Both the position numbers and the translations under genes were made by a program. This document shows positions 45,231 through 54,151 of a DNA stretch of 64,000 nucleotides, piece by piece. The notes beneath the pieces are model-generated. The model searched no databases and was not told the DNA's origin. It saw only the letters and a list, made by a program, of their open reading frames with translations. The DNA is from Streptomyces sp. DvalAA-43. Lineage in GTDB: Bacteria; Actinomycetota; Actinomycetes; Streptomycetales; Streptomycetaceae. Each line of letters starts with the position of its first letter. Within the stretch, counting starts at the first letter, position 1. The DNA lies in contig NZ_FMBW01000026.1 of assembly GCF_900091725.1 (NCBI RefSeq), forward strand, positions 166,655 to 230,654, written 5' to 3'.

Positions 45231-45623
45231 GTGCGCTCCATACGTCGCCGGACCGGGGCGCTGCTGGCGGCCGCCATAGCTCTCGCCGGACTCGCCGCCC
45301 CGGTGGGGATATCCATGGCGGGCCGGGCGGGAGCCGGGGCGTCCGCCCCCGCCGCTCCCAGCCCGGAACCCGCCGGAGCCGAATGCCGTACGTCGGTCCG
45401 GGGTTCCCGGGTCGTCACCTACTGCCACAACCCGTACCCCTCCACCGACCGCGTACAGCTGCACACCGAATGCCGCCGCTGGTGGGACATAGACGCCGAC
45501 GCCACCCCGGTCGACGTGGGCCCCGGACGGACCGTCCGGCTCGATGACCGCTGCTGGAAGGAAGTCGGCTCCGCCTGGGTCACGCACCGGGTGCGGGACG
45601 CGTCGCCGGACCGCCCGGCCTGA
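45231..45623 (+). CDS. Small secreted protein with two probable disulfides
   Basis: A 130-residue protein from a GTG with GGGAGGAGG upstream. The signal peptide has an RRR start and the hydrophobic core LLAAAIALAGLAAPVGISMA. The mature part has four Cys (ECRT, YCHN, ECRR, RCWK) and conserved Trp residues (RRWWDID). No enzyme motif. I do not know its role. Confidence 0.82.
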   Translation: MRSIRRRTGALLAAAIALAGLAAPVGISMAGRAGAGASAPAAPSPEPAGAECRTSVRGSRVVTYCHNPYPSTDRVQLHTECRRWWDIDADATPVDVGPGRTVRLDDRCWKEVGSAWVTHRVRDASPDRPA

Positions 45624-45675
45624 TCCGGGTTTTCATCCGGACGGACGATGCCGGGCAGACCCTGGACCCGGTTCC

Positions 45676-46350
45676 CTAGACCCGGTCCACCAGACAGCTC
45701 AGCGCATGGCCCGCGGCCTCGGCCGCCGCCGTCTCCGCGTCCCCGACCCGGATCGCCTCGACCAGCCTGGCGTGGTCCATGTGGTTCTCCGGCCGCAGCT
45801 CGTGGCCGATGTCGCCCCGGAGGTAGTCGCGCAGCAGATCGCCCAGGTCGGCGTAGAGACCGGTCAGCACGTCGTTGTGCGAGGCGGCGACCACGGCCAG
45901 ATGCAGCGTCGCGTCCGCCGCGACGAACGCCTCGGCGTCACCCGCGGCCCAGGTCTCCTCCCGACGCGCCATGAGCGCGTCCAACTGCTTCAGATCCCGC
46001 TCGGTGCGCCGGGCGGCAGCCAGCCTCGCCGCCGACGACTCCAGGGTGGAGCGCAGCTCGGCGATATGGACCGGATCGGCCGAGGCGAAACGGCGGTGCA
46101 TCACCCCGGCCAGTTCGCTGGTGGCGACGACATAGGTGCCCGAACCCTGCCGGATGTCCAGCAGACCGTTGTGCGCGAGGGCGCGCACGGCCTCCCGGAC
46201 GGTGTTGCGGGCCACCCCCAGCTGCTCCACCAGCTCGGGCTCGGTGGGAATGCGTGAACCCACGGGCCATTCGCCCGAGGTGATCTGATTCCTGAGCTGG
46301 GCAATCACCTGGTCGGCGAGTGCCGAACGCCGCGGAGACGTCAGCGCCAT
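45676..46350 (-). CDS. GntR family regulator, FadR/FCD subfamily
   Basis: A 224-residue repressor-type protein. The winged HTH (about residues 8-75) has RIPTEPELVEQLGVARNTVR and LLDIRQGSGTYV. The all-helical FCD ligand domain follows, with metal or ligand residues in DATLHLAVVAASHN and ENHMDHARLVEAIRVGD. It is divergent from the CynX-type transporter, and a palindrome in the shared gap is its likely operator. The ATG has AAGGAG upstream. Confidence 0.92.
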   Translation of the reverse strand: MALTSPRRSALADQVIAQLRNQITSGEWPVGSRIPTEPELVEQLGVARNTVREAVRALAHNGLLDIRQGSGTYVVATSELAGVMHRRFASADPVHIAELRSTLESSAARLAAARRTERDLKQLDALMARREETWAAGDAEAFVAADATLHLAVVAASHNDVLTGLYADLGDLLRDYLRGDIGHELRPENHMDHARLVEAIRVGDAETAAAEAAGHALSCLVDRV

Positions 46351-46426
46351 GGTGCTCCTTGGTCGGGTTGCTGGGGCGATGAGGGGTGACGGGAGTCGCT
46401 GTGCCTGGAGCGCATGGTCTCAGAAG

Positions 46427-46469
46427 GGCTCCCGGCGGATGGGACGGAAAGGCTCCCGGCGGATTGGAC
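46427..46469. repeat. 24-bp tandem repeat upstream of the transporter promoter
   Basis: GGCTCCCGGCGGAT occurs at 46427 and 46451, each followed by (G/T)GGAC. The second copy runs into the presumed -35 region (TTGGAC). Confidence 0.7.
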
Positions 46470-46473
46470 AATC

Positions 46474-46495
46474 AATCATCCCATGATTCTATGAT
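46474..46495 (+). promoter_or_regulatory. Operator palindrome and -10 box of the CynX-type transporter
   Basis: AATCAT-CCC-ATGATT (46474-46488) is a perfect palindrome of the type bound by GntR/FadR proteins. It abuts a consensus-like -10 TATGAT (46490-46495). The ATG at 46503 is 7 nt further on, so the transcript is probably leaderless and blocked by the divergent GntR protein. Confidence 0.65.
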
Positions 46496-46502
46496 GGGCC
46501 TC

Positions 46503-47792
46503 ATGCCCGATGACGAGACCCGGACCCTGAGCCCCGCCACCCCGGCGAACACCCCCACGAAACCCACGGCCCCGCAGACGGCCGAGGCCGCCCAAGGACC
46601 CGCTCCCTGGCTGCTCCGGCTGGTCGTCGTCGGGCTGGTCCTCACCGCACTCAACCTCCGCCCCGCCATCACCAGCCTCGGTGCCCTCCTCGAAGAGGTA
46701 CGGGACGGGCTGCACATGAGCGGCAGCGTCGCCGGTGTCCTCACCTCTGTGCCGCCGCTCTGTTTCGCGGTCTTCGGCATCATGGCGCCGCGCCTCGCCC
46801 GACGCTTCGGTCCGGGCGCGGTCGTCTGCGCCGGGATGATCGCCATCACCGCCGGTCTGGTGATCAGGCCGCTCGTCGGCGGGACGGCCGGCTTCCTCGC
46901 CGCGAGCGCCCTCGCCCTCATGGGCATCGCCGTCAGCAACGTCCTGATGCCGGTCATCGTCAAGCGCTGGTTCCCGGACCGGGTCGGCTCCATGACCGGG
47001 CTCTACTCGATGGCCCTGGCCCTCGGCACCTCGCTCGCCGCCGCGGTGACCGTGCCCATGACCAGCGCGCTGGGCGGCAGCTGGCGGCTGGGACTCGGCG
47101 TCTGGGCCGCGCTCGCCGTCGTCGCGATCCTGCCCTGGATACCGGTGGTACGGGACCGCGGCGGCGCCCCGGGGCAGCCCGTCGCCCAGCACGCCGGCAC
47201 CGGCACCCCGGCCCTCAAGATCACCCGCAGCCGTACCGCCTGGGCCCTCGCCTGCTTCTTCGGCCTCCAGGCCACCGCCGCGTACATCACCATGGGATGG
47301 ATGCCGCAGATCTTCCGTGACGCCGGGGTCTCGGCCGGTACGGCGGGTGTGCTGCTCGCCGTGACCATGGCGATGGGCGTACCGCTCGCCTTCGTCATCC
47401 CGAGGGTCGCCGCCCGGATGAAGAACCAGGGCCCGATCGTCGTCTTCCTCGGCAGCTGCGGCCTCATCGGCTACGCGGGCCTCTACCTCGCCCCGGCCGG
47501 CGGGGCCTGGGCCTGGGCACTGCTCCTCGGCATCTCGAACTGCTCCTTCCCGCTCGCCCTGACCATGATCGGCATGCGGTCGCGGACCGGCGCGGGAGTG
47601 GTCCGGCTGTCCGCGTTCGCCCAGTCCGTCGGCTACCTCATCTCGATCCCCGGACCGCTGCTGATCGGTGTGCTCTACCAGCACAGCGGCGGCTGGGAGC
47701 TGCCGATCGCCCTGATGGCGGGCCTCATGGTGCCGCAGATGGCGGTCGGAATCCTGGCCGGGCGGGACCGGACGATCGAGAACGAGTGCTGA
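46503..47792 (+). CDS. CynX/NimT family MFS transporter
   Basis: A 429-residue, 12-helix major facilitator. After a Pro/Thr-rich N-terminus, LTALNLRPAITSLGALLEEV is the CynX/NimT/YycB signature (cyanate and nitroimidazole carriers). MGWMPQIFRDAGVSAGTAG and MIGMRSRTGAGVVRLSAFAQ follow. The substrate is unknown. In-frame ATGs 9 and 12 bp upstream are possible, but the position of the -10 favours MPDDETRT. A tiny partner gene follows. Confidence 0.88.
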   Translation: MPDDETRTLSPATPANTPTKPTAPQTAEAAQGPAPWLLRLVVVGLVLTALNLRPAITSLGALLEEVRDGLHMSGSVAGVLTSVPPLCFAVFGIMAPRLARRFGPGAVVCAGMIAITAGLVIRPLVGGTAGFLAASALALMGIAVSNVLMPVIVKRWFPDRVGSMTGLYSMALALGTSLAAAVTVPMTSALGGSWRLGLGVWAALAVVAILPWIPVVRDRGGAPGQPVAQHAGTGTPALKITRSRTAWALACFFGLQATAAYITMGWMPQIFRDAGVSAGTAGVLLAVTMAMGVPLAFVIPRVAARMKNQGPIVVFLGSCGLIGYAGLYLAPAGGAWAWALLLGISNCSFPLALTMIGMRSRTGAGVVRLSAFAQSVGYLISIPGPLLIGVLYQHSGGWELPIALMAGLMVPQMAVGILAGRDRTIENEC

Positions 47793-47809
47793 GATGCGAG
47801 ACTGAGCCC

Positions 47810-47929
47810 ATGTCTCCTGTGCTCGACCCGAATCCTCAGAACGGTCAGAAGAAGCTCCTCGTCGTCCTCGGGGCGATGCTGCTGATCACCGTGATCGTCG
47901 CCGTGATCGCCTCGATCGCGTCACCCTGA
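47810..47929 (+). CDS. 39-residue membrane protein, SGM_5486-type transporter-associated
   Basis: MSPVLDPNPQNGQKK followed by one hydrophobic helix, LLVVLGAMLLITVIVAVIAS. It begins 17 bp after the transporter stop. I recall a named family (SGM_5486 transporter-associated protein) found in just this place in Streptomyces. Presumably a small subunit or stabiliser of the transporter. Confidence 0.75.
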   Translation: MSPVLDPNPQNGQKKLLVVLGAMLLITVIVAVIASIASP

Positions 47930-48081
47930 GCCGTGCGGCCGTGCGCCGCCGATGGTGGGGCTAGCCCCCGCATCCCCTAGGGGGCCAGGGTCAGGGTGAA
48001 CTGGGTGGCTCACCGGATGGGGCCGGCCGTCCCGGAACCGTAGTTTTCCGGTATCAGCACCGATGACTTACGGAGGCGGAC

Positions 48082-48288
48082 ATGCCGGCCCGAACGCACA
48101 CCCGGACCACCCACCCGGCCACGGGCAGCGTCGAGGTCCGGCTGCCGTGGTGGGCCATCGCGCTGCCCGCGCTCGCGTTCGCCGCACTGCTGCTGCTGAT
48201 CGTGGGACCCGGTGAGGCGCACGCCGACGCCACCGCCCCGGCGGTCAACCGGTTGCTTGAGCGAATCACGGCCCTGGTGACCCGCTGA
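48082..48288 (+). CDS. Small single-pass membrane protein
   Basis: A 68-residue product: a polar Thr/His-rich N-terminus (MPARTHTRTTHPATG), one helix WWAIALPALAFAALLLLIVG (about residues 23-42) and a short polar tail with EAHADA. The helix plus AHA could also be a signal peptide. A good ribosome binding site, GGAGG, precedes the ATG. Function unknown. Confidence 0.65.
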   Translation: MPARTHTRTTHPATGSVEVRLPWWAIALPALAFAALLLLIVGPGEAHADATAPAVNRLLERITALVTR

Positions 48289-48362
48289 CGTCGCCCGCGC
48301 ACCCCGTGGAAGCCCTTCAACACCCTGAGCCGGGCGGCACATTTCGTGCGAAGCTGAGGTGT

Positions 48363-48881
48363 ATGAGCGTCGATACACCTCGCAGGATCGTCCTTCTCAG
48401 GCACGCAAAGGCGGAATGGTCGCAGGACTCCGACCACGAACGGCCGCTCGCGGAGCGCGGCCGCAAGGATGCCCCCGTCGCAGGCCGCAGACTCGTCGAC
48501 TCCGGGATCGATCTCGATCTGGCCCTCTGCTCCACCGCGGCCAGGACGCGCGAGACATGGAAGCTGGCCGTCCACGAGATGCCGCACCGCCCCCGGACGG
48601 TGTACGAGGAGCGGCTGTACGAGGCGTCTCTCGGCGAGCTCATCGCCCTCATCAACGAGACCCCCGACGATGTGCGCGACCTCCTGGTCATCGGCCACAA
48701 CCCCGGCATGCACGCGGTCGCCGACGCCCTCTCGGAATCGGCCGAGGGCGACACCCTGGCCCGGATGACCCGTGGCGGCTTCCCCACCGCCGCGTTCGCC
48801 GTCGTCGAGTTCACCGGCTCCTGGAAGGGCGTGGAGCACGGAGTGGGCAAGCTGGTCGAGTACTGGACGCCCAACGACTGA
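48363..48881 (+). CDS. SixA-type histidine phosphatase
   Basis: A 172-residue phosphoglycerate-mutase-fold phosphatase. The RH(A) motif is in VLLRHAKAEWSQDSDHERPL (His near residue 14) and the second His in LVIGHNPGMH. SixA removes phosphate from histidine phosphotransfer domains in E. coli; the target here is unknown. A 16-bp terminator follows. Confidence 0.9.
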   Translation: MSVDTPRRIVLLRHAKAEWSQDSDHERPLAERGRKDAPVAGRRLVDSGIDLDLALCSTAARTRETWKLAVHEMPHRPRTVYEERLYEASLGELIALINETPDDVRDLLVIGHNPGMHAVADALSESAEGDTLARMTRGGFPTAAFAVVEFTGSWKGVEHGVGKLVEYWTPND

Positions 48882-48897
48882 CCCCGCCGCCGTACGA

Positions 48898-48934
48898 CGC
48901 AGGGCCCCGGTGCTTCCCGCACCGGGGCCCTGCG
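48898..48934. terminator. 16-bp bidirectional terminator
   Basis: CGCAGGGCCCCGGTGC and GCACCGGGGCCCTGCG pair perfectly around TTCCC, between convergent genes. Confidence 0.88.
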
Positions 48935-48968
48935 CCGTATGTGTGAACGCGTCGTACGCGCGAACGCG

Positions 48969-50225
48969 TCAGTCGACGAGACCGTCGGCGGCCTCGACCT
49001 CCTCGCGCGTGATGCCCAGCAGATACAGCACGGTGTCCAGGAACGGCACGTTCACCGCGGTGTGCGCGGCCTCGCGGACCACCGGCTTGGCGTTGAAGGC
49101 CACCCCGAGCCCGGCGGTGTTCAGCATGTCCAGGTCGTTGGCACCGTCACCGATCGCGACGGTCTGCGCCAGCGGCACCCCGGCCTGCTCGGCGAAGCTG
49201 CGCAGCAGCCGGGCCTTGCCGGCCCGGTCGACGATGTCGCCGACGACCCGTCCCGTGAGCTTTCCGTCGACCACTTCCAAGGTGTTGGCAGAGGCGAAGT
49301 CGAGCCCGAGCCGCTCCTTCAGATCGTCGGTGACCTGGGTGAACCCGCCCGAGACCACCCCCACTTGGTACCCGAGCCGCTTCAGCGTACGGATCAGGGT
49401 GCGCGCGCCCGGCGTCAGCCGTACCTCGGCGCGCACCTTGTCCACCACCGACGCGTCGAGCCCGGCCAGCAGCGCCACCCGCGCGTGCAGCGACTGTTCG
49501 AAGTCGAGCTCGCCGCGCATCGCCTGTTCGGTCACCTCGGCGACCTTGTCCTCGCAGCCCGCGTGCGCCGCGAACAGCTCGATGACCTCGTCCTGGATGA
49601 GCGTGGAGTCGACGTCCATGACGACCAGCCGCTGCGCCCGGCGGCTCAGCCCGGCCGACACCACCGCCACATCGACACCGATGCCGGCGGACTCCGTCGC
49701 CAGCGCGGTCCGCAGCTGTTCGGTCCCGGTGCCGGACACCGCGAACTCGACCGCCGTGACCGGGTACTTCGCGAGCCGGAAGATGCGGTCGATATTGCCG
49801 CCGGTCGAGGTGATCGTGGCCGCTATGGCGGCGGTCGACTCCGCGGTCAGCGGGTGCCCGAGCACCGTCACATGGGAACGCCCGTCGCCGCGCGGCCGGT
49901 TGTCACCCGTACCGGAGATGATCTCGGCCTGGAGCTTCAGCGAGTCGGCCCAGCTGTGCACGGTCGCCCGCAGATCGCCCTCGGTGGTGCCGTCCGCGGT
50001 CGGGGCGGTGACCAGCGCGCACAGGACGATGCGGCCACGGGTGACGACCTGCTCGATGTCGACGACATCGACCGAGTAGGCGGCGAGGGTGTCGAAGAGC
50101 CCGGCGGTGATGCCGGGGCGGTCCTTCCCGAAGATCTTCACGAGAAGGGTGGGTGTGCCGGTGCCCCGACGGGACTCAGGGGACTCAGGAGACGAGGAGG
50201 ACCGAGGTGGCTGAGATGCGCTCAT
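48969..50225 (-). CDS. serB: Phosphoserine phosphatase with N-terminal ACT domain
   Basis: A 418-residue enzyme for the last step of serine synthesis. The ACT domain (about residues 25-100) has VKIFGKDRPGITAGLFDTLA. A second ACT-like half follows. The HAD domain has the nucleophile VMDVDSTLIQDE (near 212), VVSGGFTQV and GDGANDLDMLNTAG. Actinobacterial SerB has this length and dual-ACT layout, which allows feedback by serine. ATG start at MSASQPP. Confidence 0.95.
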   Translation of the reverse strand: MSASQPPRSSSSPESPESRRGTGTPTLLVKIFGKDRPGITAGLFDTLAAYSVDVVDIEQVVTRGRIVLCALVTAPTADGTTEGDLRATVHSWADSLKLQAEIISGTGDNRPRGDGRSHVTVLGHPLTAESTAAIAATITSTGGNIDRIFRLAKYPVTAVEFAVSGTGTEQLRTALATESAGIGVDVAVVSAGLSRRAQRLVVMDVDSTLIQDEVIELFAAHAGCEDKVAEVTEQAMRGELDFEQSLHARVALLAGLDASVVDKVRAEVRLTPGARTLIRTLKRLGYQVGVVSGGFTQVTDDLKERLGLDFASANTLEVVDGKLTGRVVGDIVDRAGKARLLRSFAEQAGVPLAQTVAIGDGANDLDMLNTAGLGVAFNAKPVVREAAHTAVNVPFLDTVLYLLGITREEVEAADGLVD

Positions 50226-50601
50226 GGTGCTTCCACCGTATCGGTCCCTCCCGCGGTACCGGAGGCCCGTCCCGAGGACCGGACGGCGCGTCGCCCCCGT
50301 ACCCCCGCCCGGTGCGCCCGCCCCGTGACGGACCGCGCGCGTCCGGATCCGCCCGGTATCCGGCGGACGGCAAGCGGCGGGCCACAGTGCCCGGGACATC
50401 CCGTTCGCCGTTATTTCGTACGCACTCGGCATGCTTGCCGCGCCCTGCTCCGTTACTTCGTGTCGGCACCGTAACGATGCAGGCCCAGGCAGGGTCTTCG
50501 CCCCGCCCGACTTTCGTATCCGGGACTGCTCCTGGAATAGTTCCCCACGATGTTCAGCATCCCTAGGCCCCCTGCGACGGGGGCGACACGGGGGACAACT
50601 A
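50226..50601. other. 376-bp intergenic region, no gene seen
   Basis: Divergent spacer between serB and the FHA-ABC exporter. It holds a degenerate direct repeat, CGTTATTTCGTACGC (50408) and CGTTACTTCGTGTCG (50452), and an AT-richer stretch that probably contains both promoters. Open frames crossing it are GC-rich shadows. Confidence 0.6.
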
Positions 50602-53172
50602 GTGGGGCGCGGAGTGCCGGAACTCGTACTGGAATTGAATGGAAGGACCTGGACGCTCGATCCGTCCAGGCCGTACACCCTCGGGCGCGATCCGCAGGGC
50701 GACCTGACGATCGACGACGCCAGGGTGTCGTGGCGGCATGCCACGATCAGCTGGGGCGGCCGGAGTTGGTTCATAGCGGACCACGGCAGCACCAACGGCA
50801 CCTATGTGCAGGGCAGCAGGATCCAGCAGCTGGAGATCGGCCCCGGCACCGTCGTCCATCTGGGCAACGCCACTGACGGGCCGCGGCTGAGCATCGCCGC
50901 CGCGGCGGGCGCCGATGTGTACAGCGGACACGGCGCGGGCGCTCAGCAGGCTCCCGCTCAGCAGCCCCAGCAGGGCGGCCCCGGCTGGCCCGGCCAGCAG
51001 GCGCCCGCCCCGCACCAGCCGCAGCAGGGCTGGCAGCAGCAGGCCCCCCAGGGCCCGCCGCCGCAGCCCGCGCAACCCCAGGTCCCGCATCAGCAGGGCA
51101 TGGCGGGGACACCCGGCGCGGGCGGTCCCGGCGGGGCCGCGGGGGCCCCGTCGGTGTACGGCGACCGCAGCCCGACCACGTTCCACCGGCTGGACCTCGG
51201 CCGCGTCATGCGCATCGGTCGTGCGCTGGAGAACGAACTGGTCGTCTCCGACCTCCAGGTCTCGCGTCACCACGCCGAATTCCACGCGACGCCGGACGGC
51301 CGCTTCGAGATCCGTGACCTCGGATCCCACAACGGCACGTACGTCAACGGCCAGCCGCTCGCCAAGTCCGGCTCCGCGCTCATCGGCCCCAACGACATCG
51401 TCGGCGTCGGTCACTCGACCTTCCGCCTGGTCGGGGACCGGCTGGAAGAGTTCGTCGACACCGGTGAGGTCTCCTTCTCCGCCCGCCACCTCACGGTGAC
51501 GGTCGACGGCGGGAAGCAGATCCTCAAGGACGTCTCCTTCGGCGTCCCGGAGAAGTCGCTCATCGCGGTCATCGGCCCGTCGGGATCCGGAAAGTCCACC
51601 CTGCTCAAGGCGCTCACCGGCTACCGGCCCGCCAACCAGGGCGACGTCCTCTACGACAACCGGAACCTCTACAAGCAGTTCGCCGAGCTGCGCCAGCGCA
51701 TCGGTCTGGTCCCGCAGGACGACATCCTGCACAAGGAACTCACCGTCACCAAGGCGCTCAAGTACGCGGCCAAGCTCCGCTTCCCCGCGGACACCACCGA
51801 GGCCGAGCGCCAGGCCCGGATCCATGAGGTCCTCGCCGAGCTCAAGCTCGACATCCACAAGGACAAGAAGGTCACCGCGCTCTCCGGCGGACAGCGCAAG
51901 CGCGTCTCCGTCGCCCTGGAGCTGCTCACCAAGCCGTCGCTGATCTTCCTGGACGAGCCGACCTCCGGCCTCGACCCGGGCATGGACCGCGATGTCATGC
52001 AGCTGCTGCGCGGACTGGCCGACGACGGCCGCACCGTCCTGGTCGTCACGCACTCCGTCGCCGAGCTGGCGATCTGCGACAAGCTGCTGGTCATGGCGCC
52101 GGGCGGTTCCGTCGCCTACTTCGGCCCGCCGGAGGAAGCGCTCAACTTCTTCGGCTACACCACCTGGGCCGATGTCTTCTCCGCGTTCGAGAGCTACCGC
52201 GACTACGACTGGGCGGGCCGCTGGCGCGGTTCGCAGCACTACCAGATGTACGCCGCGGACATCGACGCCGTCGCCGCGCAGTCCGTGCACATGCCGCCCC
52301 CGCAGCAGCTGCGGCCGCCGAAGCCGCAGAGCTGGTCGGCCCAGCTGTGGACGCTGATACGCCGGTACGTCTCGGTGATCGCGTCCGACAAGGGCTTCAT
52401 GGGCCTGATGGTGATCCTGCCCGCCGTGCTCGGCATCGTCAGCGTGGTCATCCCGGCCAAGTTCGGCCTGGCCCCGCCGGACCCGCCGTCCCGGTTCAAC
52501 AGCGCCGCCGGAACGATCATGCTGATCCTGGCGGTCGGCATGTGCTTCTCCGGCGCGGCCAACTCCGTACGAGAACTGATCAAGGAACGCGTCATCTACG
52601 AACGGGAACGGGCCACCGGTCTGTCCCGCTCCGCCTATCTGATGTCCAAGGTGATCGTCCTCGGCGTGATCACCGCCATCCAGGGCGTCATCATCTGCGG
52701 CATCGGCTTCGCCACCCGTGAGCTGCCGGCCGAGGGCCTGATCATGCCGCCGGCCGTCGAGATCTGCCTGACGATCATCGTGCTCGGCTTCACCTCGATG
52801 ATGTTCGGCCTGGTCATCTCCTCGCTGGTGAAGACCGCCGAGAAGACCATGCCGCTGCTGGTCATGTTCGCGATCGTCCAGGTCGTCTTCACCGGCATCC
52901 TCTTCCAGGTCTACGGATCTCCCGGCCTGGAGCAGTTCGCCTGGCTGATGCCGTCCCGCTGGGCCATCGCCGGCGCGGGCACCACGCTGGACCTCTCGCA
53001 CCTCATGGCGCCGTGGGACCCCAAGAACCCGACCGACCTGGACCCGCTGTGGGAGCACTCGGCCGGCCAGTGGGGGATCAACATCTCCGTACTCCTGCTG
53101 CTCGGCGTCGTCTGCGGCGTCGTGGTCGCGCGACTGCTGCGCCGCCACGAGCCGGAGGTCATGCGCAAGTAG
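50602..53172 (+). CDS. FHA-FHA-ABC exporter half-transporter (Rv1747-like)
   Basis: An 856-residue fusion. FHA1 (about residues 1-100) has YTLGRDPQGDLTIDDARVS. A Gln/Pro-rich linker (about 115-180) follows. FHA2 (about 190-285) has MRIGRALENELVVSDLQVS and SHNGTYVNGQ. The ABC domain has GPSGSGKST, LSGGQRKRVSVALEL and LIFLDEPTSGLD, and an ABC2-type permease with six helices ends the protein. Mycobacterial Rv1747 has this order and is controlled by Ser/Thr kinase phosphorylation through its FHA domains. Substrate unknown. The GTG has GGGGGA upstream. Confidence 0.92.
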   Translation: MGRGVPELVLELNGRTWTLDPSRPYTLGRDPQGDLTIDDARVSWRHATISWGGRSWFIADHGSTNGTYVQGSRIQQLEIGPGTVVHLGNATDGPRLSIAAAAGADVYSGHGAGAQQAPAQQPQQGGPGWPGQQAPAPHQPQQGWQQQAPQGPPPQPAQPQVPHQQGMAGTPGAGGPGGAAGAPSVYGDRSPTTFHRLDLGRVMRIGRALENELVVSDLQVSRHHAEFHATPDGRFEIRDLGSHNGTYVNGQPLAKSGSALIGPNDIVGVGHSTFRLVGDRLEEFVDTGEVSFSARHLTVTVDGGKQILKDVSFGVPEKSLIAVIGPSGSGKSTLLKALTGYRPANQGDVLYDNRNLYKQFAELRQRIGLVPQDDILHKELTVTKALKYAAKLRFPADTTEAERQARIHEVLAELKLDIHKDKKVTALSGGQRKRVSVALELLTKPSLIFLDEPTSGLDPGMDRDVMQLLRGLADDGRTVLVVTHSVAELAICDKLLVMAPGGSVAYFGPPEEALNFFGYTTWADVFSAFESYRDYDWAGRWRGSQHYQMYAADIDAVAAQSVHMPPPQQLRPPKPQSWSAQLWTLIRRYVSVIASDKGFMGLMVILPAVLGIVSVVIPAKFGLAPPDPPSRFNSAAGTIMLILAVGMCFSGAANSVRELIKERVIYERERATGLSRSAYLMSKVIVLGVITAIQGVIICGIGFATRELPAEGLIMPPAVEICLTIIVLGFTSMMFGLVISSLVKTAEKTMPLLVMFAIVQVVFTGILFQVYGSPGLEQFAWLMPSRWAIAGAGTTLDLSHLMAPWDPKNPTDLDPLWEHSAGQWGINISVLLLLGVVCGVVVARLLRRHEPEVMRK

Positions 53173-53188
53173 GCGCGGGCACCGGCAC

Positions 53189-53238
53189 CACACGCCGAAG
53201 GGCGGCACCCCGCGCGGGGTGCCGCCCTTCGGCGTGTG
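53189..53238. terminator. 50-bp perfect palindrome terminator
   Basis: Two 25-base arms, starting CACACGCCGAAGGGCGG, are exactly complementary with no unpaired centre. It lies between the convergent exporter and lysozyme-fold genes. Confidence 0.88.
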
Positions 53239-53268
53239 CGGACGCGGTCCGGCGCGGCGCGCCGCCGG

Positions 53269-54033
53269 TCAGTACGCGCTGTTGACGTTGTCGATCGAGC
53301 CGTACTTGTCGGCCGCGTAGTTGGCCGCGGCCGTGATGTTGGCGACCGGGTCGTAGATGTTCGACGAGGTGCCGGGGACGTGGTACGCGTTGAACGTCGG
53401 CTGGATGACCTGGAGCAGGCCGCAGGACGGGGTGCCGTTCTGGGCGTTGACGTCCCAGCCGTTGACCGCGTTCGGGTTGCCGGTCGACTCGCGCATGATG
53501 TTGCGGTGCAGACCGTTGTACGAACCGGGGATGCCGTGGGCCCGCATGATGTCCAGGGCCTGGCTGATCCAGCCGTCCAGGTTGTTGGCGTAGACCGGGG
53601 TACGGACCTCGGAGCGGCTGGCGGCCTGCGTCTCGGTGCGCTTCGCGGCGGTGGCCTCGGCCTTCACCCGGGCTGCGGCCTTCGCCTTCGCCTCGGCCTT
53701 CGCGGCCTCGGCGGCCTTCGCGGCCTTGGCCTTCGCGACGGCGGCGGCCTTCTTGGCCTTGGCGAGGTCGGCGGCCTTCACCAGCTTCTCGGCGGTGGAG
53801 TGCTGCTCGATGATGCTGGCCTGCACGGCCTTGGCCTGCGGAGTACCGGCGACCGACGTGAAGACCGCGGGGGCGGCGGACACGGGGGTCGCGGCCTCGG
53901 GCTTGGGGTCGGCGTTGGCGGGGACGAGCGAGAACGAGAGCGCGGCGACGGCCATGGCGGAGATACCCGCGACGGAGAGCTTCTGGGTCTTGTTCAGGCG
54001 GCGGCGACGGCCGGAGATGCTGGACAGGGACAT
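53269..54033 (-). CDS. Secreted lysozyme-fold (SLT-type) protein with Ala/Lys coiled coil
   Basis: A 254-residue exported protein. The signal peptide core is LSVAGISAMAVAALSFSLVP. A long Ala/Lys/Glu helix (about residues 80-145) carries KAKA-type repeats. The transglycosylase-like domain (about 155-254) has a candidate catalytic Glu in NIMRESTGNPNAVNGW, GLLQVIQPTFNAYHV and a C-terminal YAADKYGSIDNVNSAY. It is expected to cleave peptidoglycan. A promoter is recognisable upstream. Confidence 0.88.
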   Translation of the reverse strand: MSLSSISGRRRRLNKTQKLSVAGISAMAVAALSFSLVPANADPKPEAATPVSAAPAVFTSVAGTPQAKAVQASIIEQHSTAEKLVKAADLAKAKKAAAVAKAKAAKAAEAAKAEAKAKAAARVKAEATAAKRTETQAASRSEVRTPVYANNLDGWISQALDIMRAHGIPGSYNGLHRNIMRESTGNPNAVNGWDVNAQNGTPSCGLLQVIQPTFNAYHVPGTSSNIYDPVANITAAANYAADKYGSIDNVNSAY

Positions 54034-54122
54034 GCAGACGTACCTCTTCGAATCGCGGGAGTCCTCACGGAGGACGAAGACGGGAAGCGGCGTTCTCGCA
54101 TCTCCGTCGGGGACGAGTGCAA

Positions 54123-54151
54123 TTCTTAGCGCCAGCAAAATCTGGTGGCAA
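54123..54151 (-). promoter_or_regulatory. Promoter of the SLT gene
   Basis: On the minus strand TTGCCA and TAAGAA are separated by 17 bp, with an inverted repeat (CCAG/CTGG) in the spacer. It lies about 90 bp before the ATG. The rest of the gap, to 54500, holds only GC-rich hairpins such as GTACGG/CCGTAC and no gene. I looked for a ydaO-type riboswitch and did not see one. Confidence 0.55.
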
